A stretch of 64,000 nucleotides of DNA from JBFFMO01 sp041390025 (GTDB taxonomy: Bacteria; Myxococcota_A; Bradymonadia; Bradymonadales; Bradymonadaceae). Below are positions 6,989 to 16,119 of the stretch, piece after piece (positions within the stretch are counted from its first letter, which is position 1; each line of letters starts with the position of its first letter). The stretch lies in NCBI GenBank assembly GCA_041390025.1, contig JAWKQR010000001.1, forward strand, positions 186,001 to 250,000. Direction: 5' to 3'. The notes under the pieces are model-generated. The model was not told where the DNA came from. It made no database searches and saw nothing but the letters and a program-made list of their open reading frames with translations. The position numbers were made by a program, and so were the translations under genes.

Positions 6989-9466
6989 TTGTCTAGCAAA
7001 CGCGAAAAACTGCTCGAATCCGCGCAGAAGCACATTCGGAAGGGGAGCTGGGACAAGGCTGTTAAGGACTACCAAGGTGTTCTCGAGGAAGAACCTGGGG
7101 ACGTGCGCACGCGTCTGAAGGTCGCGGATTTGCTCGTCAAGATTGAGCGCTTTGACGACGCCTTGGCGGAATACCAAAACGTCGCGTACCACTACGCCAA
7201 AGACGACATCTACGACAAAGCGGTCGCGGTCTATAAGCAGGCGCTGCGCATTGCTCCCGAAGACCCGCGTTTGCACCGAGACCTCGGCGAGGCCTATTGG
7301 CGTCATGGGCGGCTCAAGGATTCGTTGCGGGCGTTCCACACGGCGCAAAAGATCTTTCGTGATGCGGGGGATATCAGCTCTCAGCGCGATGTCTTGGAGC
7401 GCATGACCACCATTGACCCCGAAGACGTCGGTCTTCAGGTTCAGCTCGCCGAGCGCTACGAAAAAGACGGCATGCGTGTGGAGGCGTTGCGCATCTTCCG
7501 CGCGTGCGCGTCGCGTCTGCGCGACGAAGGACGCGTGGATGAATTCGTTCAGGTCGCCGAACGTGCGGTGTTCCTCGAGTCGAGTGATGTGATGCTTCGC
7601 AAAGAAGTCATCCAAATCTACCTCGATCGCGACGACAACAAACACGCGCTCAAGCACCTCCAATACCTGTTCAAAGAGAACCCACAAGACGAGCAGGTTT
7701 TGGACTGGCTCGGCCTTTGTTTCAGTCGACTCGGTGAGCGCGAGAAGTCGATGCTCGTTTACCTTGAGCTCGCAAAAGCCCAGCGACGCGGTGGGAACGA
7801 GACCCGCGCGCTCGACACCTATCGAAAAATCTTGGCCATTGACCCCAATCACGCCGAAGCGCGTGCGGTCTTGGGTCAGCGGCAACGGCAGGACTCCAGC
7901 CCCGGGGTCGGCGACACCGGAAACATCTCTAAGCCCCCACAAACCAAGGACGTGCTGAGCGGTGTTGAATTCCTCGACGACGACGATGACATCGAGGAGG
8001 ATTCCAACCCCACGAACGAGGGCGCGCCAGGCGAAGATTTTCTCGATTTCGCCGCCGATCAGTTGAATGACCTCGATTCGGAAGTGCTCAATCGATTCGA
8101 CGAGAATCCCGCGACCGCGCTCACGCAGCGTACGGTGGCGCGCCAGGATTTGCCGATCATTGATCTGCCCGAGATCGAGGAGATCGACGAAGTTGACCCC
8201 ACGGAGGACGGAAAACGCTCAACCACGGTCGACCAGCTTTTGACCGAGTCCGAAGTCTTCTTGAAGTACCGCCTCTTCGATCGCGCGGAGGAAGTCATCG
8301 GCAAAGCCGTTTCAATGGCGCCAGACAACCTCGCGGTGCGCGAGAAGATGCACACGTTGCGGTCGATGATGGGCGACCGCATGAAGGCCGCTTTTGAGCT
8401 GTTCGAGATGGTACGCATCTCGGCCAACACGCCGTCTCGCGCGGTCGATTATCTACGCCGCGCCCGGGAGTTCGCCGACGAAGCAACTGTGCAACGGTAT
8501 GCGGAGCGCTACGGAATTCGATTGGCAGCCGGCGGCATGGACGCGTTGAGTCCCGACGCGATCGACGAGATCAGCGAGGGGATTGACGAGATCAGCGAGT
8601 CGTTCGAGTCGCACGCAGGCGAGTCGATGATTGAGTTTTTGCCCGCCGATGACTTGGAGACGCTCTCGGGTGAGTCAGCCGTCGAGGACAGCGGTGAGAT
8701 CGTCTACGACCTAGAAGACCTCGATATGGAAGACGACGTCGTGGACGTCATGGACAACGCGATCGCCATCGGCGACGCCGAAGAGCTCGACCTTGATGTT
8801 GAAGACATCAAGTTTGACGAGAGTGAGCTCTCGCTGTTCGATTCCGAGGCATCTGAAGGATCGTTCTCGTTTGATTTCACGGGTGATGAAGCCGACAAAA
8901 TGTTCGAGGAGCTCTTCGGCGATGCGCCCGACATTCCGGTCGCGGTCAAACCCCAAAAGACCGACAAGCGGCTTTCAAAGGTCGACACGATGATCGACGC
9001 CAACGAGCTCTCGGAGGCCGAGGAGATGCTCGAAGACATGAACATCGAAAGTCCTGGAAACCCGGCAATTTTGGCGCGGCAAGCACGCATACGCGATCTG
9101 CGAAACGTCAACGTCGACAACGCCTTTGGCGCGAAGTCGTTGTCAGGCAAGTTTGCCAGAGAATACTCGGAAGTGATGTCCACGAGCATCCCCGACGTCC
9201 ACAACACCAACCTTGAGCTGGGGTTGACCTACATCGACATGGGATTGTTCGAGGACGCGCTGAACGAGTTCGAGCAGGCCATGGACGACCCGCAAGCGCG
9301 CAATGACGCGATCTTCTACGCGTCGGTTTGTGACGCAGGGTTGCTCAACTACCAATCTGCGACCAAGCGTCTGCGCCAACTTCTTGACGATCCAACCGCT
9401 CCCGCACGCATTCATCAGGCGGCGGTCGATAAGCTCGAAGAGCTTCGTGTTCTTCAGAATTCGTGA
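6989..9466 (+). CDS. Large tetratricopeptide-repeat protein with acidic middle region
   Basis: 825 residues from a TTG start 17 bases after efp. Residues 1-300 hold about seven TPR units (A-x-x-Y-...-A-L-x-x-x-P pattern, for example KAVAVYKQALRIAPEDPRLH). A highly acidic, low-complexity stretch follows, about 325-420. A second helical repeat block then covers about 410-510, a second acidic block about 520-640, and two last TPRs near the C-terminus. No signal peptide or membrane segment is seen, so it is probably a cytoplasmic scaffold. Co-transcription with a Roadblock protein and EF-P suggests a role in a polarity, motility or secretion complex, but that is only context. An intrinsic terminator candidate follows at 9475. 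Confidence 0.85.
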   Translation: MSSKREKLLESAQKHIRKGSWDKAVKDYQGVLEEEPGDVRTRLKVADLLVKIERFDDALAEYQNVAYHYAKDDIYDKAVAVYKQALRIAPEDPRLHRDLGEAYWRHGRLKDSLRAFHTAQKIFRDAGDISSQRDVLERMTTIDPEDVGLQVQLAERYEKDGMRVEALRIFRACASRLRDEGRVDEFVQVAERAVFLESSDVMLRKEVIQIYLDRDDNKHALKHLQYLFKENPQDEQVLDWLGLCFSRLGEREKSMLVYLELAKAQRRGGNETRALDTYRKILAIDPNHAEARAVLGQRQRQDSSPGVGDTGNISKPPQTKDVLSGVEFLDDDDDIEEDSNPTNEGAPGEDFLDFAADQLNDLDSEVLNRFDENPATALTQRTVARQDLPIIDLPEIEEIDEVDPTEDGKRSTTVDQLLTESEVFLKYRLFDRAEEVIGKAVSMAPDNLAVREKMHTLRSMMGDRMKAAFELFEMVRISANTPSRAVDYLRRAREFADEATVQRYAERYGIRLAAGGMDALSPDAIDEISEGIDEISESFESHAGESMIEFLPADDLETLSGESAVEDSGEIVYDLEDLDMEDDVVDVMDNAIAIGDAEELDLDVEDIKFDESELSLFDSEASEGSFSFDFTGDEADKMFEELFGDAPDIPVAVKPQKTDKRLSKVDTMIDANELSEAEEMLEDMNIESPGNPAILARQARIRDLRNVNVDNAFGAKSLSGKFAREYSEVMSTSIPDVHNTNLELGLTYIDMGLFEDALNEFEQAMDDPQARNDAIFYASVCDAGLLNYQSATKRLRQLLDDPTAPARIHQAAVDKLEELRVLQNS

Positions 9467-9474
9467 TCCGATTC

Positions 9475-9510
9475 AAGGAATTCCCGATGCTGCTTGCGGG
9501 GTTCCTTTCT
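9475..9510 (+). terminator. Candidate intrinsic terminator after the TPR gene
   Basis: AAGGAATTCCCG and CGGGGTTCCTT form an imperfect stem of about ten pairs around a ten-base loop, followed by a short T-containing run. It lies nine bases after the stop codon of the TPR gene. Confidence 0.5.
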
Positions 9511-9560
9511 TGACCGTCGGTGAGGATTGCGCGTAACTACGCCCTCGTCAGAGAGGACGC

Positions 9561-11774
9561 ATGTTGAAAAAGTACCAAAATCTTGTGGGAATTGTGGGGA
9601 TTTCGCTGGCCATCGTTTTGAGCGGCTGTGGGGAAGAGCCCATTGGTCCAACCGCCTCCCAGACCTTCGTGCAACAATGGAAAGGCACCGTGGCCGAGAA
9701 ACTCGGCGAAAAGTCCGAGGGCGCTCCGGTGCGCAAGGCACTTGAAGCACGCCTCCAAGCTGCGGAAACGCGTGAAGCGGCGGCGACTCAACGCGACATG
9801 CCACCCTTGCTGACGCTGGCTAACGCGTTTTATGCCCAGCGCGAGTACAGACCTGTGTTTGTGTCGCACGGAAAGCTGTCTCCTCAAGGCAAAGCCGTTT
9901 GGGAAACCCTGCAGGATCTTGAAGCACAAGTCCTTGATGCACGCCCATACAACATCGGTGAGATCCAAAAGAAGCTCGACGCGCTCGGTGAGAAATCGAC
10001 GGCGCTTGAAAACAGCGACTTAAGCCCCTCGGATGCTGCCGTTGCGGCGATGGCTGAATGGGTTGCCAAGAAGAAGCCGTCGGAGTTTGCGTTGGACGAG
10101 GCGAGCTACGAGGCGGTGACCGAGCACCTGCTTGAGAGCGCCGAGGGTGAACCCCTGAAGGCGGAGATGACCAAGCTTGAAGAGCTTGGTGCCGCTGTTG
10201 CCAACGACAGCGCCGCGCTTGAAGAGCTTCTCGCGGGAGCATTCCTCCGCTATGCGTACGAGGTCCGCTACTTCCGCGCCCGACAGATGTTTATCCATCC
10301 TCGCGAGGACGACTACTACAACGACCCCGAGATTCGTGCGTCGCGCCCCGACGATGCCAAAGCGTCTTACCTGGCGGGAAAGATCTGGCGGACGGCCGCC
10401 GCGATCACGGACAAGATGTACAGCCAACCCGTGTATGCGCGCCGGGAGTTGTCCGCAGCGCTGGAACGTATCGCGACTGCCGAGAAACCCGATGCGGTTA
10501 TGGCGTCGCTTCCACCGCAGCAGCCGCAGTACATGAAGCTTGTCGAGGAGCACAAACGCTACCAAGAGATCGTTGCGGCAGGCGGGTGGAAGACGGTGTC
10601 GGTCGACAAAAGCCTTAAGCCTGGGATGACCCGGGCGTCAGCCAAAGATTTGAAGGTGCGGTTGGCCGCCGAGGGGTATCTTGCAGGAGACCCCAAGACA
10701 TTTAGTGAGCTGTACGACGCCTCACTCAGCGACGCGGTGAAAGCGTACCAGAAGACACACCAGATGCAGGTCACCGGCAGTCCGCACACGGTTTTCTGGA
10801 AGTCCTTGAACGTCCCTGCGGAGAAGCGCCTTGAGCAGATTCGGGTCAATATACAGCGTTGGCGCGACACGAACATGCGCCCCGAAGAAGACCAGACATA
10901 CGTCTTCATCAACGTGGCGGATTTTCATGCCGAGGGCTGGCGCGACCAGAAACGTGTTGTTCGCCATCGTGTCGTGGTCGGAAACAACGAGAACGTATGT
11001 GATCCCGAGACGAACGAGTGCACAAAGGCAAACCGCACGCCGATTCCGATCGCTGCATACATCGACCGCATGATCTTTAATCCGTATTGGAACGTTACGC
11101 CGCGGGTACGCAAGAATGAGATCTTGCCGGAGGTCAAAAAGTCGATCGAAGAGAAGTACGCAAAGATCCGCGAAAAGGCTCAGATGACGCCTCCTTCGCT
11201 GTTGGCAGCGCCTGTGGAATCCGACGCACCAAAGACCGATCCGTTGGCCGGTCTGCCGTATTACAATCCGGAAACGGGTGAGATCGATGTCAGCACCACC
11301 GATCCCGACCACATTCCAGCGTGGTACGCCGCCAACAACTACGAGGTCATGTACCCAAGCAAATCTTGGGAATATGTGCGCATGACGCCTGGTGCCCATA
11401 ACGCGCTTGGCTACGTGAAGATCATTTTCCCCAATCTCCACGATGTTTACCTACACGACACCAATGCGCGTGCCCTGTTTGGCAACGATATCCGCGCGTA
11501 CAGCCACGGGTGCATGCGGCTCGATAAACCACTCGACTTCGCCTCGTGGCTCCTCAAGAACGACGATCAAGAGGGTGTCGTTGATATCGACAAGTTGCTC
11601 AAGACCGGTGAGTACTTACCGCACTTCTTGCATCGCCAGGTGCCAGTTTTTGTAGAGTATTACACCGTGCGCGTGGATGACGACGGGCGGGCTAACTTCC
11701 TCGCCGATATTTACGATCTCGACGACAACCCACACCTTCCTGAGCCTACAAAAACTGGCCCCGTCGATCTTTAG
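9561..11774 (+). CDS. L,D-transpeptidase lipoprotein (YcbB/LdtD-like)
   Basis: 737 residues. A lipoprotein signal ends in LSGC (Cys23), so the enzyme is membrane-anchored outside the cytoplasm. After a long helical scaffold region comes a peptidoglycan-binding-like segment (about 350-410, KDLKVRLAAEGYLAGDP) and the YkuD catalytic domain, with HDTNARALFG, then SHGCMRLDKP carrying the nucleophile Cys651. Such enzymes make 3-3 cross-links in peptidoglycan or attach proteins to it, and are resistant to most penicillins. Large scaffold plus late catalytic domain matches the YcbB type, although this protein is somewhat longer than E. coli LdtD. ATG 9561 follows AGAGAGGA. Confidence 0.9.
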   Translation: MLKKYQNLVGIVGISLAIVLSGCGEEPIGPTASQTFVQQWKGTVAEKLGEKSEGAPVRKALEARLQAAETREAAATQRDMPPLLTLANAFYAQREYRPVFVSHGKLSPQGKAVWETLQDLEAQVLDARPYNIGEIQKKLDALGEKSTALENSDLSPSDAAVAAMAEWVAKKKPSEFALDEASYEAVTEHLLESAEGEPLKAEMTKLEELGAAVANDSAALEELLAGAFLRYAYEVRYFRARQMFIHPREDDYYNDPEIRASRPDDAKASYLAGKIWRTAAAITDKMYSQPVYARRELSAALERIATAEKPDAVMASLPPQQPQYMKLVEEHKRYQEIVAAGGWKTVSVDKSLKPGMTRASAKDLKVRLAAEGYLAGDPKTFSELYDASLSDAVKAYQKTHQMQVTGSPHTVFWKSLNVPAEKRLEQIRVNIQRWRDTNMRPEEDQTYVFINVADFHAEGWRDQKRVVRHRVVVGNNENVCDPETNECTKANRTPIPIAAYIDRMIFNPYWNVTPRVRKNEILPEVKKSIEEKYAKIREKAQMTPPSLLAAPVESDAPKTDPLAGLPYYNPETGEIDVSTTDPDHIPAWYAANNYEVMYPSKSWEYVRMTPGAHNALGYVKIIFPNLHDVYLHDTNARALFGNDIRAYSHGCMRLDKPLDFASWLLKNDDQEGVVDIDKLLKTGEYLPHFLHRQVPVFVEYYTVRVDDDGRANFLADIYDLDDNPHLPEPTKTGPVDL

Positions 11775-12208
11775 GCAACGTCGGAGTCGCGCGCACCAAT
11801 GGCTTTGCGTCGTTGTTCGGCGACGTCACAAAGATAGGTGGAACCGCCGAGCCCGTACATCGTATCCATGGCGCGTTTGGCGATTTCAAGCCGCACCCAG
11901 TAGGCCTGATAGCGCGCCTCGCATTCGACGCCCCGAAGGTGGGTGGTGAGGTCTGGGGCCAGTCGTGAATCGTTGGTGCGTATCTCTACGGGCCGCTGGA
12001 ACAGATCGAGCTCGTTGTAGGCTTCTCTCATCACCTTTGCGACCGTGAGCGGGATGTCATCGATCCCGGTTATTGGTTGGCTGTCGACCGAATCTGGCGT
12101 GACGACAAGCAGCTCAATGCGCTTGCCCTTGCCCGGGATCCATCGTTGGACAAGTGTGCAATACCAGATGGTTTTCGAAGCTTCGTTCTTGGTGTACTTC
12201 CCTCGCAT
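11771..12208 (-). CDS. Conserved-looking hypothetical protein
   Basis: 145 residues, no recognised domain. It is mixed alpha/beta by composition, without signal peptide or membrane segment. The start at ATG 12208 is well supported by GGGGAGGTCGAG immediately upstream. The stop overlaps the transpeptidase stop in a convergent arrangement. It begins with basic residues (MRGKYTKNEASKTIWYC) and has an internal segment ECEARYQAYWVRLEIAKRAMD that should form a long helix. The upstream 110 bases are AT-rich and shared with the divergent lipoprotein gene, so both may be controlled from there. No function can be given. Confidence 0.6.
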   Translation of the reverse strand: MRGKYTKNEASKTIWYCTLVQRWIPGKGKRIELLVVTPDSVDSQPITGIDDIPLTVAKVMREAYNELDLFQRPVEIRTNDSRLAPDLTTHLRGVECEARYQAYWVRLEIAKRAMDTMYGLGGSTYLCDVAEQRRKAIGARDSDVA

Positions 12209-12324
12209 CTCGACCTCCCCAGAAATTGTTCCCTACATTGGGTTACATCGTGGTTTTCGGACAAAACGAAAAAATGTTGCGAAATTTTTCGAATAATTCA
12301 CACAAACGTGCCTTTGGCGCCGTG

Positions 12325-13608
12325 ATGATGCGGATTTTCGCAGTTTGGTGGACGTGTGGCGTTTTCGGATGTTCGACCCCTCCTAAGGTCGTCCCCAAAC
12401 TGGTCCAAGAGCGCGATACGTGTCCGTTGGCCCAAGATTGGCCGATGTTCCAGGCGGATGCGCTTCGGCGTGGCGAACGTCCGGGAGACCTGACGAGACC
12501 GTCGCTGAAGTGGGCGACCCGGATCGGCATCCAATCGTGGCTCAACAACCCGGTGATCGTAGGCAACGTCGTTGTTGTCGGGTCAAGCGGTCGGTTGTGG
12601 AACGAGAGCGACGACCTAGACGGGGTGTACGGGCTTGATGCGTCGACCGGAGAAAAACGATGGTTTGTTTCCACCGATGCGGATGCCAACGGGGTCGCCG
12701 TGGGCCGTTGTCTGGCGGTAGCAACGTCGGATGATGGCTTCGTTCGCGGGGTCGATGTGCGCGACGGAACAGTGAAATGGACATCTGGGTTTGGCACAAA
12801 AGTCTACACCAACCCGCTGATCATCGGTGAAACCGCTTGGGTGGGTGATGCGAACGGGCGGCTTACCGCCCTTGACATGACCAACGGCAAGACGCGTTGG
12901 CAGGCTGAACTCGGTGCGCCCATTCGTGGCGGCCTAGCCGCCAACGGCGGCACCATCTTCGCGGCGACGGAAGCAGGCGTCGTGCGTGCGTTTTCGATGT
13001 CCGGTGTACCCAAATGGGAACGGACGCTCAAAGGGGTTTACAGCGCGCCCACGGTGGTCGGAGATTTACTAGTGGTGGCGATCATTCGCGATACCACGTA
13101 TCCCCGGCCCGCAGTCGTTGCGCTGGATGTGGCCACGGGAGACACGAAGTGGGAGGGGTCAAACGCGAAAGGACTCAAGGGAGGATGGGCCAACATACGG
13201 GCGTCGGTGGCGGTATCTCAGGGACTTCTGTTTTGGGCTGAGGCTTACACGAATCGTGTTGTGGCCGCGTCGGCTGCCGATGGTGAGATCCAGTGGAGTG
13301 TGCCATCGGGCCCGTGCTACTTCCGACAATGGTCTTCGCCAGTTGTGCTCGGAGATCTCGTAATTGTGGGGCGCCTTGACGGTGGCTTGCACGCTCACGA
13401 TGTGTCTTCGGGGGCTATGCTATGGGTCTTTAGCCTCGCCCGGAGCAAAGCCACGGGCCTCAACACCGATTATGAGCCTTGGGATACTTGTACGCATGCG
13501 CCGGTGGAAGGTTTCCCCATTCTCGCGACGCCGGCCATCTCGAGGGACGGCTGGCTTATCGTGGGCACCGAGGAAGGCTACTTGTATGCGGTCGGCCCCG
13601 AATCGTAG
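12325..13608 (+). CDS. PQQ-type beta-propeller lipoprotein (BamB-like fold)
   Basis: About 427 residues from ATG 12325. The frame is open further upstream, with an ATG at 12274 as the next alternative. A lipoprotein signal ends VFGC (Cys16). The body consists of repeated blades with the pattern G-x-x-Y/A-L-D-x-x-T/S-G-x-x-x-W, for example GVYGLDASTGEKRWF, VDVRDGTVKW, LTALDMTNGKTRW and HAHDVSSGAMLWVF, typical of WD40-like PQQ-fold propellers. BamB, which helps insert outer-membrane proteins, has this fold, but many unrelated lipoproteins do too and no bam genes are adjacent. A GTCCGGGAGACC motif copy is at 12479. Confidence 0.8.
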   Translation: MMRIFAVWWTCGVFGCSTPPKVVPKLVQERDTCPLAQDWPMFQADALRRGERPGDLTRPSLKWATRIGIQSWLNNPVIVGNVVVVGSSGRLWNESDDLDGVYGLDASTGEKRWFVSTDADANGVAVGRCLAVATSDDGFVRGVDVRDGTVKWTSGFGTKVYTNPLIIGETAWVGDANGRLTALDMTNGKTRWQAELGAPIRGGLAANGGTIFAATEAGVVRAFSMSGVPKWERTLKGVYSAPTVVGDLLVVAIIRDTTYPRPAVVALDVATGDTKWEGSNAKGLKGGWANIRASVAVSQGLLFWAEAYTNRVVAASAADGEIQWSVPSGPCYFRQWSSPVVLGDLVIVGRLDGGLHAHDVSSGAMLWVFSLARSKATGLNTDYEPWDTCTHAPVEGFPILATPAISRDGWLIVGTEEGYLYAVGPES

Positions 13609-13615
13609 TGCCATG

Positions 13616-13903
13616 ACCGGTAGTCCTCGCCCGGCATGACCGGTAGTCCTCGCCCGGTAGTCCTCGACCGGTAGTCCTCGCCCGGCATGACCGCTAGTCC
13701 TTGACCGGCAGTCCTTGATCGGCAGTCCTTGACCGGCACTCCTTGCCTCGACCAAGCGTCGAGGATCGAAGTCCGTTGGCACCTTGGTGGGATGAGGCTA
13801 ACCTGTGCTCAGCCCGGTAGTCCTCGACCGGTAGTCCTCGCCCGGCATGACCTCTTAGTCCTTGACCGGCAGTCCTTGATCGGCAGTCCTTGACCGGCAC
13901 TCC
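13616..13903 (+). repeat. Tandem array of ACCGGTAGTCC-type units
   Basis: Units matching GACCGGNAGTCC or one-base variants start at 13616, 13638, 13652, 13666, 13689, 13703, 13717 and 13731. Most are spaced 14 bases apart, and some 22-23 where CCCGGCAT is inserted. They then recur in the second copy of a larger duplication. The unit is the reverse complement of the dispersed motif GGWCTNCCGGWC found across the window. No protein-coding reading is credible here, and there are no CRISPR-like unique spacers. Confidence 0.9.
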
Positions 13904-13972
13904 TTGCCTCGACCAAGCGTCGAGGATCGAAGTCCGTTGGCACCTTGGTGGGATGAGGCTAACCTGTGCTCA
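13652..13972 (+). repeat. 160/161-bp tandem duplication carrying a promoter
   Basis: Positions 13652-13811 and 13812-13972 are nearly identical; the only difference I see is CCGCT against CCTCTT at 13691/13851. Each copy contains five or so 14-bp motif units and then a unique 70-base tail. The tail includes TTGGCA, 17 bases, TAACCT (13776-13804 and 13937-13965), a plausible sigma-70 promoter. The duplication therefore gives the downstream response-regulator gene two copies of its likely promoter. Confidence 0.9.
13937..13965 (+). promoter_or_regulatory. Candidate promoter of the response-regulator operon
   Basis: TTGGCA and TAACCT separated by 17 bases, about 19 bases before the ATG at 13984. 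An identical copy lies at 13776-13804 in the upstream duplicate. Matching sigma-70 consensus by eye; no experimental support. Confidence 0.45.
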
Positions 13973-13983
13973 AAGGAGACGAA

Positions 13984-14676
13984 ATGACGCGTATATTGCT
14001 GGTGGACGACGATCAGTCTGTTTTGGACGTGCTCGCGATGGCGTTCGAAGACGAGGGCTATGAGGTTGTGACCGCTCCTGATGGACAACAGGCGTTGGTT
14101 TCGATCGCCAACAATCGCCCCGACGTGATGATCAGTGACGTCAACATGCCGCGTTTGGACGGATTCTCGGTCTGCCGCAGGCTGCGTGAGTCGGGCGATG
14201 AGCTTCCCATGATTTTGCTGACATCGCGTGACAACGACATTGATGAAGCGCTTGGACTTGAGCTTGGGGCCGATGACTACGTCGCGAAACCATTCAGCAC
14301 TCGAGTGTTGGTAGCACGCGTAAAGGCACTGCTGCGCCGCCAAGAGATCAAAACCACGGACACCCCGAGACAGCAGGACATTCTTGAGCTTTTGGATGTG
14401 CGCATTGACCCCGAAACGATGGAGGTTCGATTTCAATCCGAATCTCTGAGCCTCACCGTCACGGAGTTTCGCATGGTGGAGGCCTTCGTGCGTCGACCGG
14501 GAGTTGTCCTATCACGCGACCGATTGATGGAGCTGGCGCGTGGCGACGATTCGATCGTCGCAGACAGAATTGTGGACACCTATGTGCGCCGTCTTCGTCG
14601 TAAGTTCGAGGCCGTTGATGCCGACTTTGACCGGATCGAAACCGTGATTGGTGCGGGTTATCGGTGGAAGAGGTAG
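13984..14676 (+). CDS. OmpR-family response regulator
   Basis: 230 residues from ATG 13984, preceded by AAAGGAGACGAA. Receiver domain at 1-115, with acidic pocket VDDD (8-10), phosphoacceptor Asp52 in ISDVNMPRLDG, conserved Thr/Ser LLTS and Lys in YVAKPF. A winged-helix DNA-binding domain covers about 130-230, with LTVTEFRMVEAFVRRPGVVLSRDRLMELARG and the terminal VIGAGYRWKR. It is followed three bases later by its likely partner histidine kinase. The promoter region was duplicated, which could raise or retune expression. Target genes unknown; the kinase and sigma-54 activator in the same operon are obvious candidates for shared control. Confidence 0.93.
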   Translation: MTRILLVDDDQSVLDVLAMAFEDEGYEVVTAPDGQQALVSIANNRPDVMISDVNMPRLDGFSVCRRLRESGDELPMILLTSRDNDIDEALGLELGADDYVAKPFSTRVLVARVKALLRRQEIKTTDTPRQQDILELLDVRIDPETMEVRFQSESLSLTVTEFRMVEAFVRRPGVVLSRDRLMELARGDDSIVADRIVDTYVRRLRRKFEAVDADFDRIETVIGAGYRWKR

Positions 14677-14679
14677 CGG

Positions 14680-16119
14680 TTGAAATACCTTCAATCGTTG
14701 CGATTTCGGCTGGTTACGGTTGTGTTTGCGATCGTGGCACTTCCGGTCGTGTTTGTGTGGCTGACCAGTCCATTTGATGACGCGGTTGGGGCGCAGCTGC
14801 GCCAGTCGCTGCGGACAGCCACCGATATAGTGGGCGATCACGTCCGAAAGTCGAGCCCCGACGAAGACTTCCAACAAGCCGTCGAGGCGTTCGAGGTACG
14901 GGTCCACATCATCGTCGACGGAAAGGTCTCCCGGACCTATGACGGGGCCGGGCCACCCAGCGTTCGTGAACGGTTGATGTTTTTCCCCAACGACGTCCCC
15001 ACGATCGGAATGTGGGACGCCAGCGCGTCCCCGGTCATGGATCGTGTGGTCCTCAAGGAGGCCGTCAAATCGTCGGCAGGCGGGCGATGCAGCTTCGCCA
15101 TGGACGACCAGATCCTAGTGTGCGAGTACGCTCGCCGCATCGACTTTGGCACCGGGGGCCCCAGATACGTCTACGCGATGACCGGCAGTCCTCGGTCACT
15201 TGGCGTTTTGTATGGTGAGCGTTATGCGGTCTTGCGGCTCATGCTCGTGGTTTTGTTGTTCGGAGCTGGGCTCGGGACATGGCTCGGCCTCAGGGTTGGG
15301 CGGCCGCTTGGGCGTCTTCGGGACCAAGTGCTCGCACGGACGGCTCCGCCGGTGTCAACCGCACCCATCGATGTCGAGGGACAAAACGAAATCGCAGAAG
15401 TCGCGCAGGCGTTCAACCAACTGCTCGTCGCCCTTGAGCGGCGGAACGCTGCCACCGAAGGCTTCATGGCCGATATGGCTCACGAGATCAAAAACCCACT
15501 CGCCGCCATTCGCGCGGTCGCTGAGAACATGGCAGATCGGGAGATCGACGCGCAACGCGCGGCCCGTGTGTCAAGGGTCTTGCGGGATAGCTCGGCGCGG
15601 CTAGAGATGGTCGTGGCTCGCTTTCTTGACTTGGCCCACGCCGAAAGTGGCCTTCCTCGGGCTGTCCGCGAGGAAGTCGATTTGCGCAAGCTCATCGGAA
15701 ATCTCGTCGACACGATGTCCGCGTCGGATCGGTATCCGAACGTCACGATCTCGCTCCAGACTGCGCCGGGATTTGTGGAGGGTTCGGCAGAACATCTTGA
15801 AACGGCGTTTCGCAATCTGATTGCCAATGCGCAGTCGTTTGCGAAGTCCGCAGTGACCATCGAGATGTGGCGAAAGGACGACTTTTTACACATCGCGGTT
15901 CGAGACGACGGGCCAGGAATCCCCGAAGAAGATCTAGTCCGCGTCTTCGACCGCTTTTTTACACGCCGCGACGATGGATCTGGCACCGGATTGGGGTTGG
16001 CAATGGTCCAAGCGATCGTCGAGGCCCATGCGGCGAGAATCGCTGTCACGTCCAAAGTCGGTGAAGGCGCTGAGTTTGTGGTAAGCATTCCTATCGTCTC
16101 GACGTTGTTGGCCAAATGA
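14680..16119 (+). CDS. Sensor histidine kinase (HAMP, ChvG-like architecture)
   Basis: 479 residues from TTG 14680, just after the response-regulator stop. Membrane segment about 9-28, periplasmic sensor about 30-183, second membrane segment about 184-205, HAMP linker, then HisKA with His268 in DMAHEIKNPL. The catalytic domain shows the N box (FRNLIANAQ), G1 (DDGPGIPEEDL), F box (VFDRFFTR) and G2 (GSGTGLGLAMV). It should phosphorylate Asp52 of the adjacent regulator. Its periplasmic part is not similar to anything I can name. Two copies of the 12-bp motif lie in the sensor region (14925, 15180), where they encode SRT and TGSPR. Confidence 0.93.
   Translation: MKYLQSLRFRLVTVVFAIVALPVVFVWLTSPFDDAVGAQLRQSLRTATDIVGDHVRKSSPDEDFQQAVEAFEVRVHIIVDGKVSRTYDGAGPPSVRERLMFFPNDVPTIGMWDASASPVMDRVVLKEAVKSSAGGRCSFAMDDQILVCEYARRIDFGTGGPRYVYAMTGSPRSLGVLYGERYAVLRLMLVVLLFGAGLGTWLGLRVGRPLGRLRDQVLARTAPPVSTAPIDVEGQNEIAEVAQAFNQLLVALERRNAATEGFMADMAHEIKNPLAAIRAVAENMADREIDAQRAARVSRVLRDSSARLEMVVARFLDLAHAESGLPRAVREEVDLRKLIGNLVDTMSASDRYPNVTISLQTAPGFVEGSAEHLETAFRNLIANAQSFAKSAVTIEMWRKDDFLHIAVRDDGPGIPEEDLVRVFDRFFTRRDDGSGTGLGLAMVQAIVEAHAARIAVTSKVGEGAEFVVSIPIVSTLLAK

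Noticed and set aside
13420..13900. Minus-strand reading frames over the repeat array (GLPVEDYRA-type peptides)
   Set aside because: They are by-products of the repeat; they overlap the lipoprotein gene or a promoter and have no ribosome sites.
13616..13972. CRISPR array
   Set aside because: Units are separated by 2-11 bases, spacers are not unique, and there are no cas genes nearby.
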